Positions 16,658 through 24,900 of a DNA stretch of 33,422 bases are shown here, piece after piece (the first letter of the stretch is position 1; each line of letters opens with the position of its first letter). Source of the DNA: Bacteroidota bacterium (GTDB lineage: Bacteria > Bacteroidota > Bacteroidia > Chitinophagales > Saprospiraceae). The translations under genes and the position numbers were made by a program. The notes beneath the pieces are model-generated. The model was not told the origin of the DNA. It searched no databases and saw nothing but the letters and a program-made list of their open reading frames with translations. The stretch is taken from contig JAKOXM010000022.1 of the NCBI GenBank assembly GCA_029781095.1, forward strand, positions 1-33,422, given 5' to 3'.

Positions 16658-18619
16658 TTATCCCTTCCAGCGGACAAATGCCTCCATGGCTTCATATTCT
16701 GCAAGCCCCAGCGAACGGTACATTTGTGCCGTTTCCTTGTTGCGGTATTCGGCGCGCTGCCAGAATTCACGGTCGTCGCCGCCGGGGAAGGGCGGTCGGT
16801 CTTTCTGGCTCTGGTGCATGAAAATCGCCTGGCGCTTGCGGCGCAACTGCTGCGGGCTCATAGGCACTGCCATCTCGATTTCGTGTACGGCCCATTCATG
16901 CCACGCGCCCCGGTACATCCAAAGCCAGCAATCTTTGATCCAGTCCTGGTCGTTCAGTTGACGAAAGGCTTCGAAAATAGCGTCGAGGCAGACGCGGTGC
17001 GTGCCGTGCGGATCGGCCAGGTCGCCGGCGGCGTATACCTGGTGTGGTTTTACCTTTTCCATAAGACCGGCTACCAGGCGAATGTCTTCCTCGCTCAGGG
17101 GCTTTTTGCGCGTGCGCCCTGTTTCATAAAAAGGCATATCGAGGAAATGGATATGGTCGTCGTCAAGACCGGTAAATCGCGCTCCGGCCCGCGCCTCGCC
17201 GCGCCGGATGAAACCTTTGATACTGCGCACCTCCGGGATATCGTCGACGACGCCGTCTTTCTTTTGCAGGAATTTTATGACTTTCTTGTAAAGTTTGCGC
17301 TCTTCTTCGCTGATGTCACCGTGCTTGTCCGAAAATTCGAGCATGAATTCGGCATACCGCAAAGCATCCCAGTCGTGCACGGCGATGTTGCCGGAGGTCT
17401 GGTAGGCCACGTGTACCTCGTGGCCCTGGTCCACCAGGCGCTGAAAGGTGCCGCCCATGGAGATCACGTCGTCGTCGGGGTGAGGACTGAAAAGGATGAC
17501 GCGTTTTTTCGCGGGTTTGGCGCGTTCGGGGCGGTTGGTATCGTCGGCGTTGGGTTTGCCGCCTGGCCAGCCGCTGATGGTATGCTGCAGGCGGTTGAAA
17601 ATGCGGATATTGAGCTCGTAGGAATTTGCCTGTTCGATGATCAGGTCGCTGAGCCCATGCTCGTTGTAATCTTCGTCGGTAAGTTTGAGTATGGGTTTGC
17701 CGGTCGTTTGAGAGAGCCAGACGACTGCTTTACAGATCAGGTCTTCATTCCAGTTGCAAATGCCGGCCAGCCAGGGTGATTTCATTTTGGTGAGGTCTTC
17801 TGCGGCACTTTTATCGAGTATCACCCGGACGTTGGGGTGTTTTTGCAGAAATGACGCCGGTACGGAATTGCTGATCTCGCCTTCGATCGCCTGCTGAATG
17901 ATGCTGGCTTTGTGTTGGCCCCAGGCCATGAGATATACCGTGCGGGCTTTAAAAATACTTCCCACACCCATAGTTATTGCGCGGTAAGGCACGTCGTCTT
18001 CTCCCTGAAAGTCTTTCATTGCGTCGCGTCGCGTCAGATGGTCGAGACGCACCATGCGTGTCGGCGAGGTTTCCCAGGCGCCCGGTTCATTGAAACCGAT
18101 GTGTCCCGTGCGGCCGATGCCGAGCAGTTGAACGTCGATGCCGCCTGCGAGGTCGATCAGTTTTTCGTAGCGCTCGCAGTATTCGGCCACTTTTTCCATG
18201 GGCACCGTGCCGTCCGGTATATGGATATTTTCGGGATTGATATCAACGTGGTCGAAGAGGTATTCGTGCATGAAGCGCCAGTAGCTCTGCTGCGCTTCTT
18301 TTTGCATTGGATAGTATTCGTCGAGGTTGAACGTGATAACGTTCTGAAAGCTCAGCCCCTCTTCCTTGTGCATCCGAACGAGTTCTTCATACACTTTTAT
18401 CGGCGTGCTGCCGGTGGCGAGGCCGAGTACGATTTTTTCGCCCTCCTGCTGCCTTTGCCGGATAGCCAGTGCGATGGAGCGAGCCACGTGCCGGGAGGCA
18501 TCCGCCGCGTCGTCCCAGATTTTGACCGGAAGTTTTTCAAAGGTTTTGAGTTCGTATTTCAGGTACCCGGTGGAAGGGGTTTCGTTCGATTTTGACGTTG
18601 CGGAGGAAGCGGTTGTCAT
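16658..18619 (-). CDS. nagB: Fused NagB-like deaminase and PIG-L/LmbE deacetylase
   Basis: This 653-residue two-domain protein starts at ATG 18619; an upstream in-frame codon at 18733 would run through the promoter and operators. Residues about 20-340 form a glucosamine-6-phosphate deaminase/isomerase domain: GLATGSTPIKVYEEL, TFNLDEYYPM with Asp100 (E. coli Asp72), and GIGRTGHIGFNEPG with His173 and Glu178. The E. coli catalytic Asp141 (GNDGH) is Thr171 here. Residues about 370-560 form a PIG-L/LmbE zinc-dependent N-deacetylase domain (ILFSPHPDDDVISMGG at 376; later DPHGTHRVC). This architecture is known in Bacteroidota and suggests consecutive deacetylation and deamination of N-acetylglucosamine derivatives. 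It is divergent from a LacI-family regulator. Confidence 0.92.
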   Translation of the reverse strand: MTTASSATSKSNETPSTGYLKYELKTFEKLPVKIWDDAADASRHVARSIALAIRQRQQEGEKIVLGLATGSTPIKVYEELVRMHKEEGLSFQNVITFNLDEYYPMQKEAQQSYWRFMHEYLFDHVDINPENIHIPDGTVPMEKVAEYCERYEKLIDLAGGIDVQLLGIGRTGHIGFNEPGAWETSPTRMVRLDHLTRRDAMKDFQGEDDVPYRAITMGVGSIFKARTVYLMAWGQHKASIIQQAIEGEISNSVPASFLQKHPNVRVILDKSAAEDLTKMKSPWLAGICNWNEDLICKAVVWLSQTTGKPILKLTDEDYNEHGLSDLIIEQANSYELNIRIFNRLQHTISGWPGGKPNADDTNRPERAKPAKKRVILFSPHPDDDVISMGGTFQRLVDQGHEVHVAYQTSGNIAVHDWDALRYAEFMLEFSDKHGDISEEERKLYKKVIKFLQKKDGVVDDIPEVRSIKGFIRRGEARAGARFTGLDDDHIHFLDMPFYETGRTRKKPLSEEDIRLVAGLMEKVKPHQVYAAGDLADPHGTHRVCLDAIFEAFRQLNDQDWIKDCWLWMYRGAWHEWAVHEIEMAVPMSPQQLRRKRQAIFMHQSQKDRPPFPGGDDREFWQRAEYRNKETAQMYRSLGLAEYEAMEAFVRWKG

Positions 18620-18664
18620 TGGCAATTTGAATTTTTTAACCTGCGTTTTTTCAATTTTCCAACC

Positions 18665-18672
18665 CAAAGGTA
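18665..18672 (-). promoter_or_regulatory. -7 promoter box of the NagB/PIG-L gene
   Basis: TACCTTTG on the minus strand fits TAnnTTTG exactly, about 46 bp before the ATG at 18619. The expected -33 position (about 18692-18696) falls inside the first palindrome at 18691-18702 and has no recognisable TTG. Binding of a repressor there would block the promoter. Confidence 0.65.
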
Positions 18673-18688
18673 AAGGGTATTTTTGAAA

Positions 18689-18735
18689 CCGTGTGCGCAC
18701 ACAGTGAAACTTTTTTTCGCCGTGTGCGTACACAG
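18689..18735. promoter_or_regulatory. Two LacI-type operators spaced 31 bp
   Basis: CCGTGTGCGCACACAG (18689-18704) and CCGTGTGCGTACACAG (18720-18735) are 15/16 identical and in the same orientation. The first contains a perfect 12-bp palindrome GTGTGC|GCACAC with the central CG typical of LacI-family operators. The second has one mismatch. The 31-bp offset is about three helical turns, placing both on one DNA face. They lie between the NagB/PIG-L promoter and the divergent LacI-family gene. Confidence 0.75.
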
Positions 18736-18905
18736 TTGCAAAAACCTTCCGACTTTTGGGGATTCATGCAAGGGTGTTCCAGGAGTTCGTACCGCCGAAA
18801 GAAAGCGGCAAAGTATGCCGGAACTGCGTTTCGGCACACGAATATAGTTGTAACTGACTTTCTGCGCGCTTGCCCGATCTCATTAACTGACCGAACCAGA
18901 CATTT

Positions 18906-19994
18906 ATGAGCCAGCGACCCCGCATCAAGGACATTGCCGAACAGGCAGGCGTATCGGCAGGTACCGTGGACCGCGTGTTGCACGATCGCGGCAACGTAGC
19001 GCCGGAAGTACGCGAACGCGTCCTGCAGGTGATGAAAGAATTGGGATACGAGCCCAACATTATGGCGCGTTCGCTGGCCAATAACCGGAAACCCCTGCGG
19101 ATAGCCGTGATCCTGCCCGATTACAGCAATGACCCCTACTGGGCACAACCGAAAGAGGGGGTCGAGCGGGCAGCAGAGGCGGTGCGGCATTACGGCGTGG
19201 CGGTGGATTTTTACTTTTTCCCCATGTTCGACCCCGCCGCTTTTCTGGAAACGGTAAAAAACGTACTGGATATCCGGCCCGATGCCATTCTTTTCGCACC
19301 CTTGTTCCTGCATGAGTCCGAATACCTGATCGCAGCATCTTCGCGACTCGGCATACCGAAGGTGATGATCAATACGAATATTGAAGGTTCGGATGCGTTG
19401 TGTTATATCGGCCAGGACTCATACCAGAGCGGTGTACTGGCCGGAAGACTGCTCAATTTCGGCCTGAACGACGGCGATCACGCGATGCTGCTCAACCTCG
19501 ATAAAGAAGTGTTGAATGCCCGCCACCTCATGGACAAGGAAAGAGGGTTCAAGGATTTTTTCAACCGCGTAGAACATAAATCGGTGACGATACATGCCGA
19601 GTCTTTTGAAGATTTTGACAATTCGGCTGCCTTGCACGTCTGGCTCGGCGATTTTTTTGCAAAATACCCTCGTCTCAAAGGCTTTTTCGTTACAAACTCA
19701 CGCGCTTATAAACTGGCCGCCGCCCTCGACCCCGACACCCTGAAAAAAGTGAAAATCGTCGGTTTCGACCTGATCGAACCCAACCTCACCCTGTTGAACG
19801 ACAACAATATCCGCTTCCTTATCAATCAAAACGCGTGGCACCAGGGCTATCTCGGTATCCTGGCCATTGTGAATAACCTGATCCTGAAAAAAGAAATGCC
19901 CCGAAACCAATACCTTCCGCTGGATGTGGTGGTAAGGGAAAATGCGGAGTATTATTTGCGAAGAACGCTGGAATTGCCGATGACCGTTTTGTAA
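18906..19994 (+). CDS. LacI-family transcriptional regulator
   Basis: This 362-residue repressor/activator has a LacI HTH at residues 5-30 (RIKDIAEQAGVSAGTVDRVL) and hinge helix region (YEPNIMARSLANNRKPLRIA). A periplasmic-binding-protein-like effector domain follows (IAVILPDYSNDPYWAQPKEG, VMINTNIEGSDALCYIGQDS, VKIVGFDLIEPNLTLLND). It is divergent from the NagB/PIG-L gene and adjacent to two LacI-type palindromes, so it most likely controls that gene and itself in response to an amino sugar or its phosphate. The effector is inferred from context only. Confidence 0.93.
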   Translation: MSQRPRIKDIAEQAGVSAGTVDRVLHDRGNVAPEVRERVLQVMKELGYEPNIMARSLANNRKPLRIAVILPDYSNDPYWAQPKEGVERAAEAVRHYGVAVDFYFFPMFDPAAFLETVKNVLDIRPDAILFAPLFLHESEYLIAASSRLGIPKVMINTNIEGSDALCYIGQDSYQSGVLAGRLLNFGLNDGDHAMLLNLDKEVLNARHLMDKERGFKDFFNRVEHKSVTIHAESFEDFDNSAALHVWLGDFFAKYPRLKGFFVTNSRAYKLAAALDPDTLKKVKIVGFDLIEPNLTLLNDNNIRFLINQNAWHQGYLGILAIVNNLILKKEMPRNQYLPLDVVVRENAEYYLRRTLELPMTVL

Positions 19995-20019
19995 TTTCGG
20001 TCCGTATACCTGACAAGAA

Positions 20020-20050
20020 AAAGGCGAAGGGAGCAACTCCCTTCGCCTTT
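20020..20050. terminator. Intrinsic terminator between the LacI-family and 47-codon genes
   Basis: A 14-bp perfect stem (20020-20033 with 20037-20050, AAAGGCGAAGGGAG / CTCCCTTCGCCTTT) has a 3-nt loop. The A-run on its left gives a good T-tract (CCTTTTTCTTG) on the minus strand, so it mainly ends the small minus-strand gene at 20073. It may also stop the LacI transcript from the left. Confidence 0.8.
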
Positions 20051-20072
20051 GCGATATATGGTCGGAAATGAT

Positions 20073-20216
20073 TTATTCTTCTTCTATTTCATAACCTTTC
20101 ATGCGGTATTTGGATTTTTCTACTGGTTTAAGTTTTTTCTTTTTGTGGTCGTGTTGCTGAAAATCACGATCTTCCGATTGGCGCGGGTCTTTTTTGATCT
20201 TTTCCCAGTGTTTCAT
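20073..20216 (-). CDS. Small basic/acidic protein, 47 residues
   Basis: A complete 47-codon frame runs from ATG 20216 to TAA 20073. It begins MKHWEKIKKDPRQSEDRDF, has a central basic block HDHKKKKLKPVEKSKYRMK and ends in an acidic tail YEIEEE. It is highly charged, without signal peptide or membrane segment, so probably cytoplasmic and perhaps nucleic-acid- or ribosome-associated (inference from charge only). A strong terminator follows on the same strand and a consensus-like promoter lies upstream, so expression is likely. I do not recognise a characterised family. Confidence 0.75.
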   Translation of the reverse strand: MKHWEKIKKDPRQSEDRDFQQHDHKKKKLKPVEKSKYRMKGYEIEEE

Positions 20217-20373
20217 GGCAAAAGTGTAGTTTAGTTTTATCCACCTTGCATTTCCCGCATTCGAGGGGAAGGATTTTTGCAGGCGGATTGTGAATGAAAA
20301 GAAGTGAATGACGATGTTCTGTAAAAACGAAATTCACGCGTGGTTGACGCCGAAAGTTTTTACATCACAGGTA

Positions 20374-20403
20374 CAAAAATAAACCCAAATCCGATATTGT
20401 CAA
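20374..20403 (-). promoter_or_regulatory. Promoter upstream of the 47-codon gene
   Basis: On the minus strand TTG (20401-20403), 19 bp of spacing and TATTTTTG (20374-20381) match the Bacteroidota consensus. The start site would be near 20367, leaving an mRNA leader of about 150 nt before the ATG at 20216, long for this phylum. I see no known riboswitch in the leader. Confidence 0.6.
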
Positions 20404-20490
20404 GAGAAACGACTGTTAAAATTTGTGAAGGGGAAATATTCCGGGCAGGGACGACCGGCGGAATCACGCATTAGGGCTGCCTCTGTTCAT

Positions 20491-20715
20491 TCAGGTAGCG
20501 GGCAGATATTCCCTGTAACCGATGGGTAGTTGGCGCATGTCCTGCCCGAAAATCATGTTGATTTCTATCCGCCAGCGAGGCCGGGCCAATTCTGAAATAC
20601 CCGGGAAAGCCGATTGTGCACATGGGGCCTGAATACTCTTCCAGACAAGTGCGTATACCGGAAATGAGGATTTCATAGCGGCTATTTCTGATTCAATTGT
20701 CAGAAAATCGATCAT
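20491..20715 (-). CDS. Doubtful 74-codon ORF after terC
   Basis: An ATG two bases after the terC stop opens a 74-codon frame (MIDFLTIESEIAAMKSSF ... GQDMRQLPIGYREYLPAT). No domain, signal peptide or membrane helix is recognised. The close spacing would allow translational coupling to terC, but this could be a gene remnant or chance frame. The surrounding 20217-20490 holds only the small gene's leader and promoter. Confidence 0.3.
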   Translation of the reverse strand: MIDFLTIESEIAAMKSSFPVYALVWKSIQAPCAQSAFPGISELARPRWRIEINMIFGQDMRQLPIGYREYLPAT

Positions 20716-20717
20716 TT

Positions 20718-21713
20718 TTAGCCCTCAACCACCTCTTCTATGACCTCTTCAGGCTTTTTTTTCCTGGTCAGTGAAACCGCCACTCCTGCGAGTAGCATGA
20801 CCCCTATTATTCCCAGCGACCATCCGATCGGGATATGTACATTCAGGGGGATAAGCACCATTTTGATACCGATAAAAAACAGGATGGCGATCAGGCTGTG
20901 CCGCAGGTGTTCAAATCGATCCAATACATTGGCAAGCACGAAATAGAGCGAGCGCAGCCCGAGAATGGCAAAAATGTTTGATGAAAAAACCAGAAACGGG
21001 TCAGTCGTGATGGAAAATACCGCCGGTACCGAGTCGAAGGCAAAGAGGATATCCGTCGTCTCAATCATCATCAGGGCTACAAACATGGGGGTGACGGCCC
21101 TGCGCCCGTTTTCAAAAGTAAAAAACTGGCCGCCGCTGTAACTTTTACTGACCGGATAGAATTTGCTTATCAGCCGGACAAGGGTGCGCTTGTCGAGCTC
21201 GGTCTCTTCATCCTCCTGCGGGTCGAGCATTTTATAAGCAGACCAGATGAGCAGGGCGCCGAAAAAATAGAATAGCCAGATAAAATGATGCACCAACGCT
21301 ATGCCCAGGCCAATCAATATGCCCCGGAATACAAGTACGCCCAAAATACCCCAGAACAGGATGCGGTGCTGGTACATTTTGGGAACACGGAACTTGCTGA
21401 ATACCAGTGCCATGACAAATAAATTGTCAATGCTGAGTGACTCCTCCAGCAGGTATCCGGTGAAAAACTTCAGGGCTGCTTCACGCCCCCTCATGGGCTC
21501 GTGTACGTAATTGCCTAGATTCAGCCAATGGTGATCGTAGGCGAAATAGATAAAAATATTAAACCCGATTGCCAGCAAAATCGAGCCGATCGTGCTGAAA
21601 ATCGCTTCCCTGGCATTTGGATTATGGGCAGTCTTGTTGAACACACCCAGGTCTATGGCCATGAGCACGAATACCAGTACAATAAATAATATCCAGACAA
21701 TCGGATTTACCAT
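20718..21713 (-). CDS. TerC/Alx-family integral membrane protein
   Basis: This 331-residue inner-membrane protein has about nine predicted hydrophobic helices. The family's intramembrane acidic residues are visible in FVLMAIDLGVFNK, EESLSIDNLFVMALVFSKF and MMIETTDILFAFDSVPAVFS. TerC/Alx proteins are implicated in metal (notably manganese) export or homeostasis and in metal loading of exported proteins; the tellurite-resistance name is historical. It is a single gene, with no tellurite operon nearby. The 76-bp upstream spacer is too short for the yybP-ykoY manganese riboswitch that precedes some homologues. Confidence 0.9.
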   Translation of the reverse strand: MVNPIVWILFIVLVFVLMAIDLGVFNKTAHNPNAREAIFSTIGSILLAIGFNIFIYFAYDHHWLNLGNYVHEPMRGREAALKFFTGYLLEESLSIDNLFVMALVFSKFRVPKMYQHRILFWGILGVLVFRGILIGLGIALVHHFIWLFYFFGALLIWSAYKMLDPQEDEETELDKRTLVRLISKFYPVSKSYSGGQFFTFENGRRAVTPMFVALMMIETTDILFAFDSVPAVFSITTDPFLVFSSNIFAILGLRSLYFVLANVLDRFEHLRHSLIAILFFIGIKMVLIPLNVHIPIGWSLGIIGVMLLAGVAVSLTRKKKPEEVIEEVVEG

Positions 21714-21800
21714 AAAAAGCGTGTATTCAGAATAATTTGGCGGATTTTGGCATACCTGTTTTCAGTGCGGCACAAAATTCGCCGTTTCAATGGAGCATAT

Positions 21801-21808
21801 TACATTTG
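21801..21808 (+). promoter_or_regulatory. -7 promoter box of the S8 protease gene
   Basis: TACATTTG is an exact TAnnTTTG match, 116 bp before the preferred ATG at 21925; the -33 element is weak (TTC about 20 bp upstream). It lies inside the longer reading frame that opens at 21790, which supports the downstream start. Confidence 0.5.
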
Positions 21809-21924
21809 ACTCAATTGCGGCCCCTCAAAACAAGGGTGCAAGCACTTGGTTGCAATGTTTCCACGTATATGCCCCGTTCATCTACCCGTTAATCTCTTTT
21901 TTCGATCAAACCGCCATCTCAAAA

Positions 21925-24900
21925 ATGAAATTTTGCTACGCGCTGTTGCTCGCTCTGGCATGCTGTTCGCCGATTATTGCCCAACAAGCCTGTCCCGTTC
22001 AATTCAATTTTGGTACCGAATTTTTTGCGGAGAACTTTTCGGAACTCCGGCAGTCATTCTCGGCAGCCCCGGAGGAGGTTGTCGACAGCTATGTCGTTCG
22101 CTACCTGCAATGTTACCATATTCCCGGTTCGGAAGCAAGAGCCCTTCTCGAAAAAGAAGGCGTACGATTCCTCGGGTACATTCACTACGGCGCCTATCTG
22201 ATAGCATTTCCCGAAGACTTCGACATAAAAAGACTGGATTTGCTCGAACCAAGGAGCCTCGTAACAGTAAATCCGCTGTGGAAAATAACACAAAACCTGC
22301 GCGAACAACCCTTCGGTGAATGGGCGGTTCACGGCAACATGATTGATGTAAACCTCCAGGTTTATCCGTTTCTGACTATTACCCGGGGAGCGGATTTGTG
22401 CCGCCAAAACGGCCTCGTAATACTGACGGAAGGCACACAAAACGGTTTCCTTCAAATTCGGATCCACAAAGACAGCCTGTATGCGGTTGCAGCCTTGCCC
22501 TGGGTACAGACGCTGGAACTGGCATCCCCTCCCGGCGAGCCGGAAGATACGCGCAGCCGGGCGCTCCATCGCTCGAATACGATTGATAACGCCCACCCTT
22601 CAGGCCTCAAGTTCGACGGCGCAGGGGTCAATGTACTCGTGCGCGACGACGGCCCCCTCGGCCCGCATATCGATTTTCAGGGCCGCCTGCACAATCAGAC
22701 CGAATTTGGCGCCGACGGCAACCATGGCGACGGCGTTGCGGGGATCCTGGGAGGTGCAGGCAACCAGGACCCTTCTGTCAGGGGCATGGCTGCAGGAGCA
22801 GATATATTTGCCATCCGGTATACGCCGGAATTCCAGGACCAGACGCTTGCCCTGCACCTCGACAACAACGTGACCATCACAAATACTTCCTATTCAAACG
22901 GATGCAATGTGGGTTATACGCTCGCGACCCAGACCGTGGACCAGCAATTGTACGAATACCCTGCACTGATGCACGTTTTTTCGGCAGGGAACTCCAATAA
23001 TATCAGCAATTGCCTCAGTTACGGCGCCGGAAATCAATGGGGCAATATCACCGGCGGTCACAAAATGGCAAAAAATGCGATCGTGGCCGCTAATATTACA
23101 CCGGATGCAACCCTCGTATCCAGTTCCAGCCGCGGGCCCGCGTACGACGGACGCATCAAACCCGATATTTCAGCCAACGGAAACGACCAGGAATCGACCG
23201 ACATTGACAATTCCTACATTACATTCGGTGGTACTTCCGCATCGGCGCCCGGTATTGCAGGCGTGCTGGCGCAACTCACGCAGGCTTATAAAGTGCAGCA
23301 TAACGGCGAACAACCCAATGCCACCCTGCTGAAGGCTGTCTTGCTCAATACCGCCAACGACCTCGGCAACAAAGGGCCTGATTTCAAATTCGGCTGGGGC
23401 CACGTCAATACCTGGCGCGCCTACCGGTTACTGGAACAAAATAACCTCGTGGAGAATCAGATCGATCACGGTAATCAGGCGTCGCATCTTGTACAGATCC
23501 CGGAAGGCGTTCGCCAGGCCCGGCTCATGATTTGCTGGGCCGATCCGCCATCTTCCGTCAACGCATCCAAATCACTGCTCAACGATCTGGATATCAGGGT
23601 GATAGCCCCCAACGGAACGCCTTACCTGCCCTGGAAGCCCGATCCGACACCCAATCCGGCTATCCTGGATGCTCCGGCCGGAAAGGGCCGTGATTCTCTC
23701 AATAATCTCGAACAGGTTGCCATAGACGACCCGGCATCGGGAACCTATACCGTTTTGGTCACCGGGGCGGAGGTGCCCTTTGGCCCACAGCGGTATTTTC
23801 TGGTTTGGGAATTTCTGAGCGATGATGTAAAACTGACCTACCCGGTTGGCGGAGAAGGGTTTGTGCCCGGAGAGATAGAACGCCTGCACTGGGACGCTTT
23901 CGGAAATCAGGGCATTTTTTCGCTGCGATATTCGGTGGACGACGGGTTCAGCTGGCAGCAAATCGCCGATGTGGCCGGAGACCGGCGCATGTTCGACTGG
24001 CAGGTGCCCGATGTGGTAAGCGGCCGCATCCGCGTTATGATACAGCGCAACCTGTCAAGTTCCAGCACGGAATTTCCGCTGAGCATAAGCCCTGTGCCGG
24101 AAAATATTCAGGTCGAAAAAGTTTGCCCGCATTCCATGACGATCAGCTGGAATCCGGCCAAGGATACACTGCCCAGCGACGTTTATTTGCTTGGTAACAA
24201 ATACATGGAGATTGTCGGATCGACAGCGAGCAACACCTATACATTTCCGATCCAGAACGGCGGGCTGGAAAAATGGGTTTCGGTGCGTGCCCGGAACAAC
24301 AACGGTCTCGCAGGCCGCCGCGCCCCTGCCATTCGCTGGCCCGGAGAACTGAAAAACTGCAAACAACAGGATGATCTGGGGGTGCGCGATCTGCTGTCGC
24401 CTGACGGCATGCCCGCATTTTCCTGCGCGCCTTTTGCAATTCCGGTAACGGTGCAATTGTACAACGAAGGGTTTAATGCCATATCCGGCGCCGTGTTGCA
24501 ATACAGGGTTAACGATCAGCCGATTGTGTCCCAGCCTGTACCAAACCTGGCGCCGGGCGCCACATTGAAATTTACGTTCCAGACCCCTGTGTACGTGGAT
24601 GCAAACGAACAGATCAACCTGAAGGTCTGGTCGACCTATGCGCCTGAAGACGCTTTTTTTAACGATACATTGTACCGCTCTTTCCCGGCGGTGGCAGTGC
24701 CTGCGAAAGGATACATAACGGAAAACTTTGACGGGTTCGACTTTCCTCCGTTCGGATGGCGTGTTCCCCCGCCTGACGGCACCATAACCTGGCTGAAGAC
24801 GAGTCAAAACGTTACCGGAGCCGACGGCTTGCCGACACGGGCTTTGGTGCTTTATTCTTTTTATTATTTTGGAATTGGCGAGCAAGACTACTTCGATATG

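Noticed and set aside
16724-17779. 351-codon open frame on the plus strand
   Set aside because: It is antisense to the NagB/PIG-L gene, which has catalytic motifs on the other strand.
20718-21713. Tellurite resistance operon
   Set aside because: A lone TerC-family gene without TerB, TerD or TerZ neighbours does not indicate tellurite resistance.
21714-21789. Possible yybP-ykoY manganese riboswitch before terC
   Set aside because: Only 76 bp separate the divergent frames, and the conserved riboswitch loops are not visible.
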